A DNA stretch of 64,000 nucleotides from Campylobacteraceae bacterium (GCA_027038275.1 JALVXC010000015.1:1-64000), one strand, 5' to 3'; shown: positions 1 through 11,111, numbered from the stretch's first letter. The notes: generated by a model from the letters alone, not told the origin. Numbers and translations are program-made.

Positions 1-1
1 A

Positions 2-1963
2 ATGTCACCATTTGGAATACAACTTATTAACGGTTTTAAAGAGACCGATTTAGAACTAGAAGACAAAAACAGCTTTCAAGCCCTAAAACAGCTTGGAGCA
101 ATAGAAGAGGTAGATGGACTCTGGAAACTAAAGTCACTCTTTCGTGTAGGACAACTCTATGTTAACAAAGATGGAAAAGGGTTTGTTGAGGCTCAAAACA
201 AAGAACAGAAAGATTTAGTAGTAGAGGCACAAGATATGGGTGATGCAAACCCTGGGGACGATGTAGTAGTAAAGAGGGTTATTGCTCGTCGTGGTCGTGC
301 TTCTGCTAAGGTTTTGCTTGTTATTCGTAAAGCTCATGTTTATCAAATTGTCTATACTAACCAAAATGAGTCAGGAGTTTTTGAGATACTTGATTTGAAA
401 ACAGGGCTTCCAACCAATGCTAAGATGGAGGGCAAAGATTTACAAGAGCTTCCACTTGGAACAGTTATGAAGGTAGACTCTGAGAGTGAAGAGGTTTTAG
501 AGATTTTTGGAGAGTTAAGCGACCCTAAAGTCGATGAGAAAATCTCACTTGCACTCTACAAACGTGCCGATGAGTTCGATGAAGATTGTGTTACACAAGC
601 TAAAAAGGTAGAGCAAGAGGTAACCAAAAGTGAACACCCTACTCGTGTGGATTTGACTGATTTGGACTTTTGTACCATTGACCCTGTAACAGCTAAAGAT
701 TTTGATGATGCTATCTATTTTGACCTAGAGAGCTATACGCTTTATGTGGCTATTGCTGATGTTAGTCACTATGTGGAGTACTTTAGCCCTATTGACAGAG
801 AAGCAAAACGTCGTGGGTTTACGACCTATTTTCCTCACAAATCTTTTCCTATGTTGCCACGTGAATTGAGTGAGAATATCTGTTCGTTAAAACCTCATGT
901 AGACAGACTTGCATTTGTATCAAAGATTGAGTTAGACAGAGACTCTCTCATGCCAATTAAAGAGGAGTTTTTTGAAGCCATTATTCACTCTAAACGACGA
1001 TTTAATTATGATGAGGTAGATAAGATTATAGAGAATCAAGGAGCAGAGGTTACTCAAGAGCATGAGAAGAGAATTTTAGACTACTTGCTTCCACTTCAAA
1101 AGCTTACTCAACGCCTTAGAAAGCGACGACTAAAAGATGGATTTGACTTTAGAAGTGAAGAGATAAAACTTAGCATAGACGATAACCATGAACTAAAAGA
1201 GACAGTTATAGAGACAGGAACACCATCTCACTCACTTATTGAGGAGTGTATGCTTTTAGCCAACCAAGCTAGTGCTAAACGGTTTGAGTATGGAGTCTTT
1301 AGAATCCACACACCACCACAACTTAGTAAACTAGAAGAGCTACTTGAAGATTTAGCAACCATTGGGCTTTTTGTAGAGGAGTATGAGGACTCCCCTACCC
1401 TGATTCGTGCTATTCAAAAAGAGGCAGAGAAGATGGGCATAGCTCCAGAGGTAGACAATATGATTATTAAGTCTTTAAAACAGGCTTCATACTCTGCAAA
1501 TAACGAGGGTCACTTTGGGCTTGGATTTAGCCACTACTCACACTTTACTTCTCCTATTCGTCGTTACTCTGACCTCATCTTGCACCGACTAATTAAGGCT
1601 GATTTGAAAAAAGATAAAGAGCAAAATGAGTACCTATTACGCAATATTGAACCACTCTGTCAACGAGTTTCAGAACTAGAGCGAGAGTCTACTAAAGCAG
1701 AGTGGGATTTTAGAGACCGTAAGTTAGCACGTTGGGCAGAGAAACGCATTGGTCAAGAGTTTAAGGCTCATGTGGTTGAGGTTGGAGAGAATGCTAAGGC
1801 TGTGCTTGTTGATGAAATAGAGGGGGTTACTGTCAATCTTAGAGGTGAAAATGTCATGCTGTTTGATGAGATTATTGTGAAGATTGAGAGTGTATCTATT
1901 GCTATGGCTAAGATACAGGGGGAGTTTGTGGCTAAGTGTGAGAAGGAGATTACAGAGTTGTAA
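2..1963 (+). CDS. rnr: Ribonuclease R family 3'-5' exoribonuclease (RNB domain plus S1); 5' end may lie outside the window
   Basis: RNB motifs CTIDPVTAKDFDDAIYF and YSHFTSPIRRYSDLILHR. Confidence 0.93.
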   Translation: MSPFGIQLINGFKETDLELEDKNSFQALKQLGAIEEVDGLWKLKSLFRVGQLYVNKDGKGFVEAQNKEQKDLVVEAQDMGDANPGDDVVVKRVIARRGRASAKVLLVIRKAHVYQIVYTNQNESGVFEILDLKTGLPTNAKMEGKDLQELPLGTVMKVDSESEEVLEIFGELSDPKVDEKISLALYKRADEFDEDCVTQAKKVEQEVTKSEHPTRVDLTDLDFCTIDPVTAKDFDDAIYFDLESYTLYVAIADVSHYVEYFSPIDREAKRRGFTTYFPHKSFPMLPRELSENICSLKPHVDRLAFVSKIELDRDSLMPIKEEFFEAIIHSKRRFNYDEVDKIIENQGAEVTQEHEKRILDYLLPLQKLTQRLRKRRLKDGFDFRSEEIKLSIDDNHELKETVIETGTPSHSLIEECMLLANQASAKRFEYGVFRIHTPPQLSKLEELLEDLATIGLFVEEYEDSPTLIRAIQKEAEKMGIAPEVDNMIIKSLKQASYSANNEGHFGLGFSHYSHFTSPIRRYSDLILHRLIKADLKKDKEQNEYLLRNIEPLCQRVSELERESTKAEWDFRDRKLARWAEKRIGQEFKAHVVEVGENAKAVLVDEIEGVTVNLRGENVMLFDEIIVKIESVSIAMAKIQGEFVAKCEKEITEL

Positions 1964-2063
1964 TAGATTTTAACCACGCTATTTTGAATTTTTATTTTAT
2001 TATAGTGTTGTTATTTTATAATAGTATTAATTTCTAGTTTAAATTATATAGGTTCATACTCCA

Positions 2064-2095
2064 ATAAATTATGGTACTATACTACCATAATTTAT
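2064..2095 (-). terminator. Perfect 13-bp stem hairpin between convergent rnr and histidine kinase genes; overlaps the kinase stop codon
   Basis: ATAAATTATGGTA-ctatac-TACCATAATTTAT. Confidence 0.65.
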
Positions 2096-4395
2096 CTCCT
2101 CTTCATCATCTTCTCTATCTCCTCTTCCACCAATATAAAGTCAGATGATTGATAGAGTAGATGAATATGCTCTTTTAAGTCAGAAGCGTAGATTTCACTC
2201 TCTTCATCAATAAATATAAGAGCCTCTATCTTCTGCTCATAGATTTTGTCCATTATCATACTCTCAAAGCTATCATTTATGACTCTATCTAAAATAAGAG
2301 CATCATACCTTTTTGCTTCAAAGAGGTCTAAAAACTCAACTCTATTTTTAGCAACCTCAACACCATAGCCTAAATCTGCTAACATATTTGACATGATTTT
2401 GGCTTCGGTCGGTGTCTGTCTATAGAGAAGTATTTTTTTCCCTCTAGTTGCTATCTTTGTTGTCTCAGACTTTGTAGAGTAGAATTGCTTAATAACCGAT
2501 ATAAACTTTTGAGAACTAATTGGTTTAGCTATATACTCATCCATTCCTGCTTCTAAATAGCTCTCTCTATCTCCCTTTAGACTATTGGTTGTTACTGCAA
2601 CAATTGGAGTATGAGCCAAACAATGCTCCTCCTCATACTTAATAATCTCTTTAGTAGTCATTACTCCATTCATAACAGGCATCTGAATATCCATAAAGAC
2701 AATATCGTAATGAGACTCTTTAAATAGCTCTATTGCATCTTTTCCATTTTCAGCAATATCACACTTAATTCCTAACTGCTCTAATGTATGAACAATAATC
2801 TTTTGATTTACTCTATTATCTTCAACAACTAATGCTTTTAGATTAAATATCTTCTCTATTGATGGATTAGGCACAGTAGAGACTAGCTCTCTATTTTTCT
2901 GTATAATTTTAATAGAGTCTTTTACTTTACTAAAGGTTATAGGTTTATAGATAATCTGTGAAAAAGAAGGAGCAATATCTTGAATTTTAAATCTATTTTC
3001 AAGTTTGGTTACCAATACAATAGGAAGCTCTGAACTATATTGTGCAACAATACGTTGAATCTCCTCTTTGTCTATTGTCTCATAATGAATATATAGTGTA
3101 TCAAGAGAGTCTAGTTTTGCCTCTTTACAATCTACAAAACTCTCAAATGATTCTAAAGTAACTCCACGTACACAAGATAGGTAACTTGTTAAGTAGTGAT
3201 GTGATTTTTCTGTTTGTAGAGATAGTGGAGCATAGAGTCCAGCTTTTACTCCTTTTACTATCTTATTTTGAATTTTATCTTTTTGTGCTAAATTTAAACT
3301 AAAAGAGAGAGTTGTCCCTCTTCCTTCAACACTCTGTAAATTTAACTCTCCACCTAAAAGATTTACCCATAAATTAGCAAGTGTAAGCCCTAAACCTGCA
3401 CCAGAGAACTCCCTTGTACTAGAGTTATCAGCTTGAGTAAAAGAAGAGAAAATTCGTCTCTTCTCTTCATCACTAATTCCAACTCCTGTATCAATAACTT
3501 CAAATTTTACAACTACTATTCCCTCTTTAGATGTCTCTTTTTTTATAGATACAATAATTTGACCATCTGTTTTGGTAAACTTAAATGCATTAGATATAAG
3601 TTCCATGAGTATACGTTTAATCTTTTCAGGGTCACTCTCAACTAATATATAAGAGAGTGCTGGGTCAATCCAAAGAAGAAACTCTATATCTTTTTTAGAA
3701 GCCTCCATGGCATAGAGGTGAGCCAAAGGCTCAAAAACATCAAAAATATCAAAATATCTCTTCTCTAATTTAACTTGAGCACTTTGAGTTTGAGCAACAT
3801 CTAAGATATTGTTAACCACACTCAATAGCTCTACTGAACTCTTAGATATCGTATCTATAAAATCTCTCTGCTCACTATCTAATTTTGTTGATGAGAGCAT
3901 CTTTGTAAAACCTAAAATTCCATTAATTGGAGTACGAAGTTCATGTGAAATATTAGATAAAAACAAGCTCTTTGCCCTATTTGCTTCATCTGCTTGTTTT
4001 GTACGCTCTTGTAACTCATCTATCATCTTTAAAATTAGACTATAAACCTCCTTATGATTCTTCTTCTTTAATATCTTTTTAAACTGATTAATCTTTTGAG
4101 TATTAGAGGAGTTTACAATCTCCTCCAACAGATTATCTAACCCTTCACTATTTTTATCTACCTCTACAAAAAAATAGTCTCTTTTTAAGACTACTACTAA
4201 AAAAGAAAAAAAGAGTACAAAAAATGAAATAGACATTGTAATCTTGTGTAGAAGTGCCTTATTACTATCTATAGTTTCTAATGCACTATAATTCAAATAA
4301 GAGGTATAAAAAATATAAAGTGAAGAGACAACCAATAGTATAAAAACAGACAGTGTAATAATCTCTAAACGTCTTTTAGCCAATAGCTCTCCCAT
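2092..4395 (-). CDS. Membrane-bound hybrid sensor histidine kinase with pseudo-receiver, receiver and pseudo-receiver C-terminal regions
   Basis: H-box LSNISHELRTPINGILGF, HATPase motifs DTGVGIS and GAGLGLTLA, receiver FMDIQMPVMNG. Confidence 0.92.
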   Translation of the reverse strand: MGELLAKRRLEIITLSVFILLVVSSLYIFYTSYLNYSALETIDSNKALLHKITMSISFFVLFFSFLVVVLKRDYFFVEVDKNSEGLDNLLEEIVNSSNTQKINQFKKILKKKNHKEVYSLILKMIDELQERTKQADEANRAKSLFLSNISHELRTPINGILGFTKMLSSTKLDSEQRDFIDTISKSSVELLSVVNNILDVAQTQSAQVKLEKRYFDIFDVFEPLAHLYAMEASKKDIEFLLWIDPALSYILVESDPEKIKRILMELISNAFKFTKTDGQIIVSIKKETSKEGIVVVKFEVIDTGVGISDEEKRRIFSSFTQADNSSTREFSGAGLGLTLANLWVNLLGGELNLQSVEGRGTTLSFSLNLAQKDKIQNKIVKGVKAGLYAPLSLQTEKSHHYLTSYLSCVRGVTLESFESFVDCKEAKLDSLDTLYIHYETIDKEEIQRIVAQYSSELPIVLVTKLENRFKIQDIAPSFSQIIYKPITFSKVKDSIKIIQKNRELVSTVPNPSIEKIFNLKALVVEDNRVNQKIIVHTLEQLGIKCDIAENGKDAIELFKESHYDIVFMDIQMPVMNGVMTTKEIIKYEEEHCLAHTPIVAVTTNSLKGDRESYLEAGMDEYIAKPISSQKFISVIKQFYSTKSETTKIATRGKKILLYRQTPTEAKIMSNMLADLGYGVEVAKNRVEFLDLFEAKRYDALILDRVINDSFESMIMDKIYEQKIEALIFIDEESEIYASDLKEHIHLLYQSSDFILVEEEIEKMMKRR

Positions 4396-4549
4396 AATCT
4401 ACCTTTTCAATAAAATATTATTTCTTAAGTTTATCTTAAAATTATAATAGTAATACTTAAAGTCTATCTTAAAATATTAATTATATTTTATAACTGTTAT
4501 ACCATTGCTAACCTATGTTTTTTAACATACTTTTTATGATTGAATTTGA

Positions 4550-4555
4550 TATAAT
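4550..4555 (+). promoter_or_regulatory. Candidate -10 element upstream of holA
   Basis: TATAAT about 30 bp upstream of the ATG. Confidence 0.35.
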
Positions 4556-4585
4556 CTAACTTTAAATAATAGGAGAAATAATATT

Positions 4586-5563
4586 ATGTACCAAAGAGAG
4601 TTTGAAAAAACATTACGTACTACTCTTCCTAGAGCCATACTATTTTTTGGGGAAAATGAGTACCAAATTGCTAACTACATTCAATACTATATCAATACTA
4701 CGAACTCTGCTGAGTCTATGCTCTCTTTATACTATGATGAGTACTCTTTTGAGAGAGCAAAAGCCTACCTCTCCCAATCTTCACTCTTTGGTGGGACTAA
4801 CCTGCTTATTGTAAAACATAACAAAAAGATTCCTAAAAAAGAGCTAGATATTTTAGTAGAGCTTGTAGGAAAAAATCCTAATAACTTCTTTCTCTTTCAC
4901 TATCAAGGCTCTGCAACCAATGCAAAGAGTCTTCAAAGCTCCTTCTCACCTAAAAAAGGTGCTAATTGGGTACGACTTTTTGAGCCAAATAGTAAAGAGA
5001 GCATAGAGATTTTACAACGAAAAGCAAAAAATATTGGACTAGAGATTGAACCCTATGCTATACAACATCTCCTGCTAGTGCTTAATAACAATATTGCTCT
5101 TTGTGCTAATGAGTTAAATAAACTAGCTATTTTAGGTACAAAAGTAACCTCTAAAGATATTGACAGACTTGTCTACTCTACAGCTCCTTTGGCTACAGAG
5201 CAACTACTTATTGAACTCTTTGAAAAAAAACCTGTAGTCCAAACTATTACTAAGCTTTTGGAACTAGGAGAAGATGAGTTTTCTATCTTGCGTTCGACTC
5301 AATTTTTTCTCAATCAAATCTTTCTCTTTCATGCCTTTATGAAGCTTAATGGTTATGTTGACTCAAAAGCTATATTAGGCTACAAGTTACCAAAAGCTAT
5401 AGAGGAGAAAAAAGCAAACCTCGCTTTACGAGTCAAAAGCCATACTCTTTTAAAGATGTTTGAGTACCTCTTAGAGATAGAGCTAGAGTTAAAAACAACC
5501 CCTGCTCAAAATAGAGAGTTGCTTTTGTATGGGGTGTTTATTCGGTTGCAATCCTATTTGTAA
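4586..5563 (+). CDS. holA: DNA polymerase III delta subunit (HolA-like)
   Basis: Length and sequence character: AILFFGENEYQI start, AAA+ clamp-loader-like organisation. Confidence 0.75.
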   Translation: MYQREFEKTLRTTLPRAILFFGENEYQIANYIQYYINTTNSAESMLSLYYDEYSFERAKAYLSQSSLFGGTNLLIVKHNKKIPKKELDILVELVGKNPNNFFLFHYQGSATNAKSLQSSFSPKKGANWVRLFEPNSKESIEILQRKAKNIGLEIEPYAIQHLLLVLNNNIALCANELNKLAILGTKVTSKDIDRLVYSTAPLATEQLLIELFEKKPVVQTITKLLELGEDEFSILRSTQFFLNQIFLFHAFMKLNGYVDSKAILGYKLPKAIEEKKANLALRVKSHTLLKMFEYLLEIELELKTTPAQNRELLLYGVFIRLQSYL

Positions 5564-5603
5564 CTCACCTCTTTAAGTACCAGACCATAATAAATGACAT
5601 ATT

Positions 5604-6164
5604 TTAAAACCTCTGTAATCTCTTCAATCCCTGCTTAACCAAAGAGGAAGTATCACCCGTTGCACCACTAAGTGCTTTTCTAATCTGCTCTTTTTTAAAG
5701 CCTAAACTCTCTAGTGCCAAAATAGCATCTGCCATGCTGTTATCAACAGCAATAGAATCTGAATCTCCATCTACAATAAAGTCTGCTAACTCTACTAAAA
5801 TACGACTTGCTGCCTTTGGTCCAATACCTGGTACTCTCTTTAAGAGCCCAACATCTTTGTCTGCTACTACTCTAGCAAAGGTTTCAGGTACAAATGTAGA
5901 ACAGGTAGCCATGGCAACTTTTGGACCTACACCATTGATTTTAATAAGGGTATCAAACATCTTTTTTTCATTGGCTTCTAAAAAGCCAAAAAGCAAATTT
6001 GCATCTTCACGAATAATCTGTGTTACTAAGAGTTTTACTCTTTTATCGTTTATACTATTTGAGGTATTTACTGAAATATTTACTTCATAGATGAGTCCGT
6101 TGACATTTAAGTGTATAAATGTGGGCTCTTTTTTTTCTACTATGCCTTCTAGTCCAACTATCAT
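5604..6164 (-). CDS. ruvA: Holliday junction DNA helicase subunit RuvA
   Basis: [13 protein letters not shown] start, HhH motifs INGVGPKVA and [13 protein letters not shown]-terminal domain III. Confidence 0.95.
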   Translation of the reverse strand: MIVGLEGIVEKKEPTFIHLNVNGLIYEVNISVNTSNSINDKRVKLLVTQIIREDANLLFGFLEANEKKMFDTLIKINGVGPKVAMATCSTFVPETFARVVADKDVGLLKRVPGIGPKAASRILVELADFIVDGDSDSIAVDNSMADAILALESLGFKKEQIRKALSGATGDTSSLVKQGLKRLQRF

Positions 6165-6220
6165 TAATCTATTTTCCTTTAATTTTTACTATTTTGCATA
6201 TTTTAGCTAAACTTCTATTT

Positions 6221-7627
6221 ATGAAACTAAAATCTATCTTTTCAAACAGCTTTGGCATTCTACTTTCTCGTATTACAGGTTTAGGCAGAAATACACTTCT
6301 AGCTATGGCACTTGGTGCTTCTGGCTACTCAGATATGTTCTTTGTTGCATTTAAACTTGCCAATATGTTTCGTCGTATCTTTGCAGAGGGGGCATTTACT
6401 CAAGCATTTATGCCATCATTTGTAGATGCAAAACAAAAAGGTGTCTTTGCTACGGCTATCTTTATACGTTTTATGCTATTTATAGTAGCTATGTCTATGG
6501 TTGTAACTATTTTTCCTGAAACTGTAACAAAACTCCTAGCATGGAAGTGGGATGCAGACAAAATTGCACAAACAGCTCCATTTACAGCCATTAACTTTTG
6601 GTATTTAGACCTTATCTTTATGGTTACATTTATGGGAACTCTTCTGCAATATAGAGAACATTTTATTACTACAGCTATGTCCACTGCCCTACTTAATCTC
6701 TCTATGATTTCAGCACTTTTGCTCTTTATGCACTCTGAGCCTAAAACCATTATTTATGCACTGAGTTTTTCAGTGCTTATAGGTGGACTTTTGCAGGTGG
6801 CTACACATATTTATGCCCTAAAACGGTTTAATATGTTACGTCTGCTTATTGGTGGGTGGAAATATAGAGATAAAAAAGATATAACAGAAGAGAAAACCAA
6901 ATTTACCAAACTATTTCTCCCCTCAGTTTGGGGAAACTCTGCACCTCAATTTGCATCATATCTCGATACATTTTTAGCCTCATTTTTAATTACAGGCTCT
7001 ATCTCCTATCTATTTTACGCTAACCTACTCTTTCAACTTCCTCTTGGACTTATTGCCATAGCTACAGCTTCTGCCCTATTCCCCTCTATCTCAAAAGCCC
7101 TAAGCCGTGGAGATGAAAAAGATGCCTACAGTAATTTGGCTAAGGCATTTTGGCTTTTAGCCTTTATGCTTGGTATCTCTGCTTTGGGTGGAGTCATATT
7201 TGCTGAACCAATTGTATGGCTACTCTTTGAGTATGGAAAATTTACTCCTGCTATGACACACGACACAGCCAATGTACTTACTATGTATATGGTTGGTCTA
7301 CTCCCTTATGGTTTTGCTAAACTCTTTTCTATGTTTCTATATGCCTCACACAGACACACAAAAGCAGCTAAAATAGCCACCATAGCTTTAGTTGTAAATA
7401 TGATATTCTCTTTAATTCTAATGCAATATATGGGTGCAATGGGTCTAGCATTAGCAGGAAGTATTGGTGGTTGGACACTATTTATCTTAACTATTAAAGA
7501 GGTAGGTTTTAGTAGATTAGTAGAGATTTTAAAATCTAAAAAACTTATTTATCTTATCTTCACTTTAATTGGTTGTGGTATTTTCTTTTGGTTTTTAAAT
7601 GGGGTTTTAATGGGGTGGATTCGTTAA
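6221..7627 (+). CDS. murJ: Lipid II flippase MurJ (MVF family)
   Basis: GLGRNTLLAMALGASGYSDMFFVAFKLANMFRRIFAEGAF; likely start at the ATG at 6221 rather than the ORF-track start at 6119. Confidence 0.95.
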   Translation: MKLKSIFSNSFGILLSRITGLGRNTLLAMALGASGYSDMFFVAFKLANMFRRIFAEGAFTQAFMPSFVDAKQKGVFATAIFIRFMLFIVAMSMVVTIFPETVTKLLAWKWDADKIAQTAPFTAINFWYLDLIFMVTFMGTLLQYREHFITTAMSTALLNLSMISALLLFMHSEPKTIIYALSFSVLIGGLLQVATHIYALKRFNMLRLLIGGWKYRDKKDITEEKTKFTKLFLPSVWGNSAPQFASYLDTFLASFLITGSISYLFYANLLFQLPLGLIAIATASALFPSISKALSRGDEKDAYSNLAKAFWLLAFMLGISALGGVIFAEPIVWLLFEYGKFTPAMTHDTANVLTMYMVGLLPYGFAKLFSMFLYASHRHTKAAKIATIALVVNMIFSLILMQYMGAMGLALAGSIGGWTLFILTIKEVGFSRLVEILKSKKLIYLIFTLIGCGIFFWFLNGVLMGWIR

Positions 7628-7651
7628 TTTTACAAATCATAAAAGAGAAAG

Positions 7652-7681
7652 AATCTGTAGAGAAAAGGCTCTCTACAGATT
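7652..7681 (-). terminator. Intrinsic terminator of the molybdoenzyme operon
   Basis: Perfect 12-bp stem AATCTGTAGAGA-aaaggc-TCTCTACAGATT followed by a pyrimidine/T-rich run on the minus strand. Confidence 0.75.
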
Positions 7682-7689
7682 TAATAAGA

Positions 7690-10600
7690 CTACCCAGTAA
7701 TATTAACTGAATACCCTTTTTTAGAGATTTTTGGACCAGTTCTTGGCATATGCATTGGTCTTCTAAGAGTATCACCTGCTTGAAGAGGTCGAGTTAATTT
7801 ATCTCTCCATGCTTGATGAACTTTAAAGTTATTTTCATAATTTACGTAAATATCTCCAATAGTATCATCTGAACCAGCTTTTTCAATAATTGCTTTTTGG
7901 TGCCAAGCATGGTTTCCTGCAATTGGGTCAGAGTGTGTTGCCATAACAGCATTTTGCCAAGCACCACTTAGACCGTCCCACCAGATGTTGTCAAGGTCTC
8001 TGTTGTACTTTTTAAACTGCCAAGTATCACGACGAGCTAACATAGCTTTGTCAAGCCCCTCTTTTGGTTTAAGTGTACCAATCTTGCCATCCATTGTCAT
8101 ATCATAGAGTGGTGCACCTACTCCCATAACACCTAGCTTATGAGAGAATCCTGGAATCTCAACAGCATTTTTAAGTTTCCATCTACCTGCATGGTGAGAG
8201 TTTGCTAATACACCTGGCATGGTTGCCTCTGTTGGAACAGCCATTGCAATAAAGTAACCAGACTCAATGTTGGTTAATGTATCTACATAAGTAACTTTAA
8301 TTGCATCACCTTGCTTAATATTAAGACGTTTTGCATCTTCTGTATTTATCCATACTGGGTTATGGTTTTGTGAAATCTCCATAAGGTGTTTAGAGTTTAC
8401 TGAACGAGTATGAATATTGTATGGCAATCTAAAGATTGTATTTACAGCAAACTCATTCTCTTTTGTCATATAGTCATGGTGAACTTGCGTTACAAGATGA
8501 ATCATCTTCTTACGCTCTTCTTTGTTTTTAGGGTAAATTGGTACAGCATACTCTGGCCACTTCCACTCTGCAAACCACTCTGAGAAGAACTCAAGTTTTT
8601 TACTTAATGTATGAAACCCTTGAACAATCTTACCATCAACCTCAATACCAATAGCGTGTTTTTCACCCTCATGCTCAACTAAGAGTGTTCCAAAGGCATC
8701 TTTTTCAACCTCTTCTACAGGGTACTCATGTCCATGAGCAATATATTTGTCACCCTCTTTTTTAAGTGGCTTCTCTTGAGGTCTATAGATGTTATCCTCT
8801 TCCATCCATGTTCCCATATCTCTCATAAGCTCATAGTTAGGGAACTCAGATTTAGGATACTTCTTCTTAGCTGTCTCTCTAAGATTTGGAAGGTTATCAA
8901 ATGCAGCTTGATACCACTCTGCAATACTTACAGCTCTGCTTGGGTCTTTTTTAGATGCCCAATATTTTCTAACACCTAAGCTTCCATCAGGGTCAACATA
9001 GTCTGTCATAAGGTTCGCCCAGAACTCAACCTCTTCCCAAATCTCACCAAGACCTGAAGCCATGTGTGCCTCTAGTGTACCACGTGCAGGGTGTTTAGGT
9101 TTCCATCCAAGTTTTTCAAGTGCAACTCTAAGAGCTGGTTGTCTAAAGCTTAACCATCTTGTAGGTTGTGTCGCCTCTGAGTGTTGGTCATGACGCTCAC
9201 CTGCAAGTCCTACAGGAAGTACATAGTCACAGTACCAGTTTGTCTCTGACCATGTAGGTGAAAGGTTAAATGACAACTCAACTTTATCTTCACGTTTCAG
9301 TGCCTCTATCCATCTAAATCCATCTGGGTTAATCCAAACAGGGTTATACATTCTTGGACAGTAAACAGCTAGTTTTTCAGGAACATTAAGCCCTTTTTTG
9401 TTCCACTTCTCTCTCCACTCATCATCAAGAAGCATGTGTGGCAAGATATGACTCATCTCATAGGTACTTAACGGATACTCAGGTGGCCAAGCTAACTCAT
9501 TCCATGCATCAACTTTCTCTGGGTGTTCTCCAGATACAGTAGCAGCTTCACCTTTACCATTTACAGAGATAACATGCCAATGGTGTAGACCAACTCCACC
9601 AATATCTCCTGCCATTGCTCCACGAAGAACAAATGGTAAGAACCCTGCACGAGCAATCATCCAACCACCACGGTGACCAATAGGTCCTGCTCTCCAAATA
9701 TATGTAGCAACTCTTGCACCTGCATCAATAAACATATCGTAAAGTTTCTCAACAGTTCTAGCCTCAACTTTACACTCTTTTACAACAAAGTCAAGTGTAT
9801 ATGGTTGGTACATCTCTGAAATCATTTTAATGAAATCTTCGTAGCTATCTCCCTCTGGTACAGACTTAATATAACCTTTCTCAACAAGAAGAGCTAAATA
9901 CTCTTTATTTGCCATAAGTCTGTCCCAGTTTACCCAATTTTTTACAAAATTGTGATTTACAAGGTCATTACCATTAATATCTTTTTCATTTAAGATTCTG
10001 TTTGCAAGGTATAGATATAGTGCTGTCTCTGTCCCTGGATAACATGGAACCCACAAATCAGCAATACCAGCAGAGTTAGATAGACGTGGATCCATAACAA
10101 CTAACTTAGCACCCTTTTTACGAGCCTCAGCAATACGACCTGCTGCTTGTTGGAAGTAGTGACCTGCATCTGCTGCGTGAGATGACTGTAAGAAAATCAA
10201 TTTAGCATTTGTCCAATCTGGTGAGTTTCTATCATCATTTGTCCACTGAATTGTTCCCTCTCTAGCACCTGCTGAACAGATGTTTGTGTGAGAATCCCAA
10301 CCATCAAGACCCATAGACATAGGAACTCTTGGTCCAAATCCATTCTCATTTGGTCGTCCAACTTGGTAGATAAACATATTTTTTGAACGCTCATCATCAC
10401 TCTTAACAAGTTGGGCAAGTTTAGCACCAATCTCTTTCATTGCATCGTCCCAAGAAGAGCGAATCCACTTACCTTCACCTCTTTTTGAACCAGGAGCTCT
10501 TCTTAGAGGGAAAGGAATTCTATCTGGGTCGTACATTTGTGATTGAGTAGCATACCCTTTAGCACAGTTACGTCCACGAGAACCTGGGTGCATTGGGTTA

Positions 10601-11100
10601 CCCATATATTTTCTAACATATAGGTCTTTTGGGTCATTTGTCTTTTTGAACTCACCAATCTCAACCCATGCTGTCAAACCACAAGAAGCTTCACAGTTTG
10701 AACATGCTGTTGGAACTAACATATATTCATTAAGCTTGATTCCATCTGGATTATCTTCTGACTCAATACCATTTCGACCAATACCACCACGTTTCCAGTC
10801 ATTTCCATCTAACTCATGAAATGAGTTCCAAACATTTTCATTTGGTTTAAAATTATGACCATCAACAAAACTTGTCCAATTATATTTTTTTGGATTCCAC
10901 TCTGGTGTTGGGTAAGGTTTTGGTGTACCATTAGTTATAGGTACACCTTTAAACTCTTCTGCCATTGCAGGTGTATCAACTACTGCTGTAAAGACACCTT
11001 TTGCAACAACAGCACCTGCTATGGCATAACTTGTCCCTTTTAGGAACGTACGTCTACTTTCAAAGAAAGAAGATTCGTTACTATTCATTTTCTTAACCAT
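7690..11100 (-). CDS. Tat-exported molybdopterin oxidoreductase catalytic subunit (complex iron-sulfur molybdoenzyme; substrate unresolved)
   Basis: Tat motif SRRTFLKG; N-terminal FeS motif CSNCEASC...GRNCAKG; candidate Mo-ligand Cys in NICSAGAREG; adjacent FeS and NrfD-like subunits. Confidence 0.88.
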   Translation of the reverse strand: MVKKMNSNESSFFESRRTFLKGTSYAIAGAVVAKGVFTAVVDTPAMAEEFKGVPITNGTPKPYPTPEWNPKKYNWTSFVDGHNFKPNENVWNSFHELDGNDWKRGGIGRNGIESEDNPDGIKLNEYMLVPTACSNCEASCGLTAWVEIGEFKKTNDPKDLYVRKYMGNPMHPGSRGRNCAKGYATQSQMYDPDRIPFPLRRAPGSKRGEGKWIRSSWDDAMKEIGAKLAQLVKSDDERSKNMFIYQVGRPNENGFGPRVPMSMGLDGWDSHTNICSAGAREGTIQWTNDDRNSPDWTNAKLIFLQSSHAADAGHYFQQAAGRIAEARKKGAKLVVMDPRLSNSAGIADLWVPCYPGTETALYLYLANRILNEKDINGNDLVNHNFVKNWVNWDRLMANKEYLALLVEKGYIKSVPEGDSYEDFIKMISEMYQPYTLDFVVKECKVEARTVEKLYDMFIDAGARVATYIWRAGPIGHRGGWMIARAGFLPFVLRGAMAGDIGGVGLHHWHVISVNGKGEAATVSGEHPEKVDAWNELAWPPEYPLSTYEMSHILPHMLLDDEWREKWNKKGLNVPEKLAVYCPRMYNPVWINPDGFRWIEALKREDKVELSFNLSPTWSETNWYCDYVLPVGLAGERHDQHSEATQPTRWLSFRQPALRVALEKLGWKPKHPARGTLEAHMASGLGEIWEEVEFWANLMTDYVDPDGSLGVRKYWASKKDPSRAVSIAEWYQAAFDNLPNLRETAKKKYPKSEFPNYELMRDMGTWMEEDNIYRPQEKPLKKEGDKYIAHGHEYPVEEVEKDAFGTLLVEHEGEKHAIGIEVDGKIVQGFHTLSKKLEFFSEWFAEWKWPEYAVPIYPKNKEERKKMIHLVTQVHHDYMTKENEFAVNTIFRLPYNIHTRSVNSKHLMEISQNHNPVWINTEDAKRLNIKQGDAIKVTYVDTLTNIESGYFIAMAVPTEATMPGVLANSHHAGRWKLKNAVEIPGFSHKLGVMGVGAPLYDMTMDGKIGTLKPKEGLDKAMLARRDTWQFKKYNRDLDNIWWDGLSGAWQNAVMATHSDPIAGNHAWHQKAIIEKAGSDDTIGDIYVNYENNFKVHQAWRDKLTRPLQAGDTLRRPMHMPRTGPKISKKGYSVNITG

Positions 11101-11111
11101 CTATATCCTCC

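Noticed and set aside
1768-1977. 69-aa antisense ORF inside rnr
   Set aside because: Lies within a confidently assigned gene on the opposite strand; composition typical of a shadow frame.
5564-5603. Possible terminator between convergent holA and ruvA
   Set aside because: No convincing inverted repeat could be identified by eye.
5734-6090. 118-aa + strand ORF antisense to ruvA
   Set aside because: Complement of the ruvA coding frame with no recognisable motifs.
10197-10430. 77-aa alternative-frame ORF inside the molybdoenzyme gene
   Set aside because: Nested in a well-supported CDS; no independent signals.
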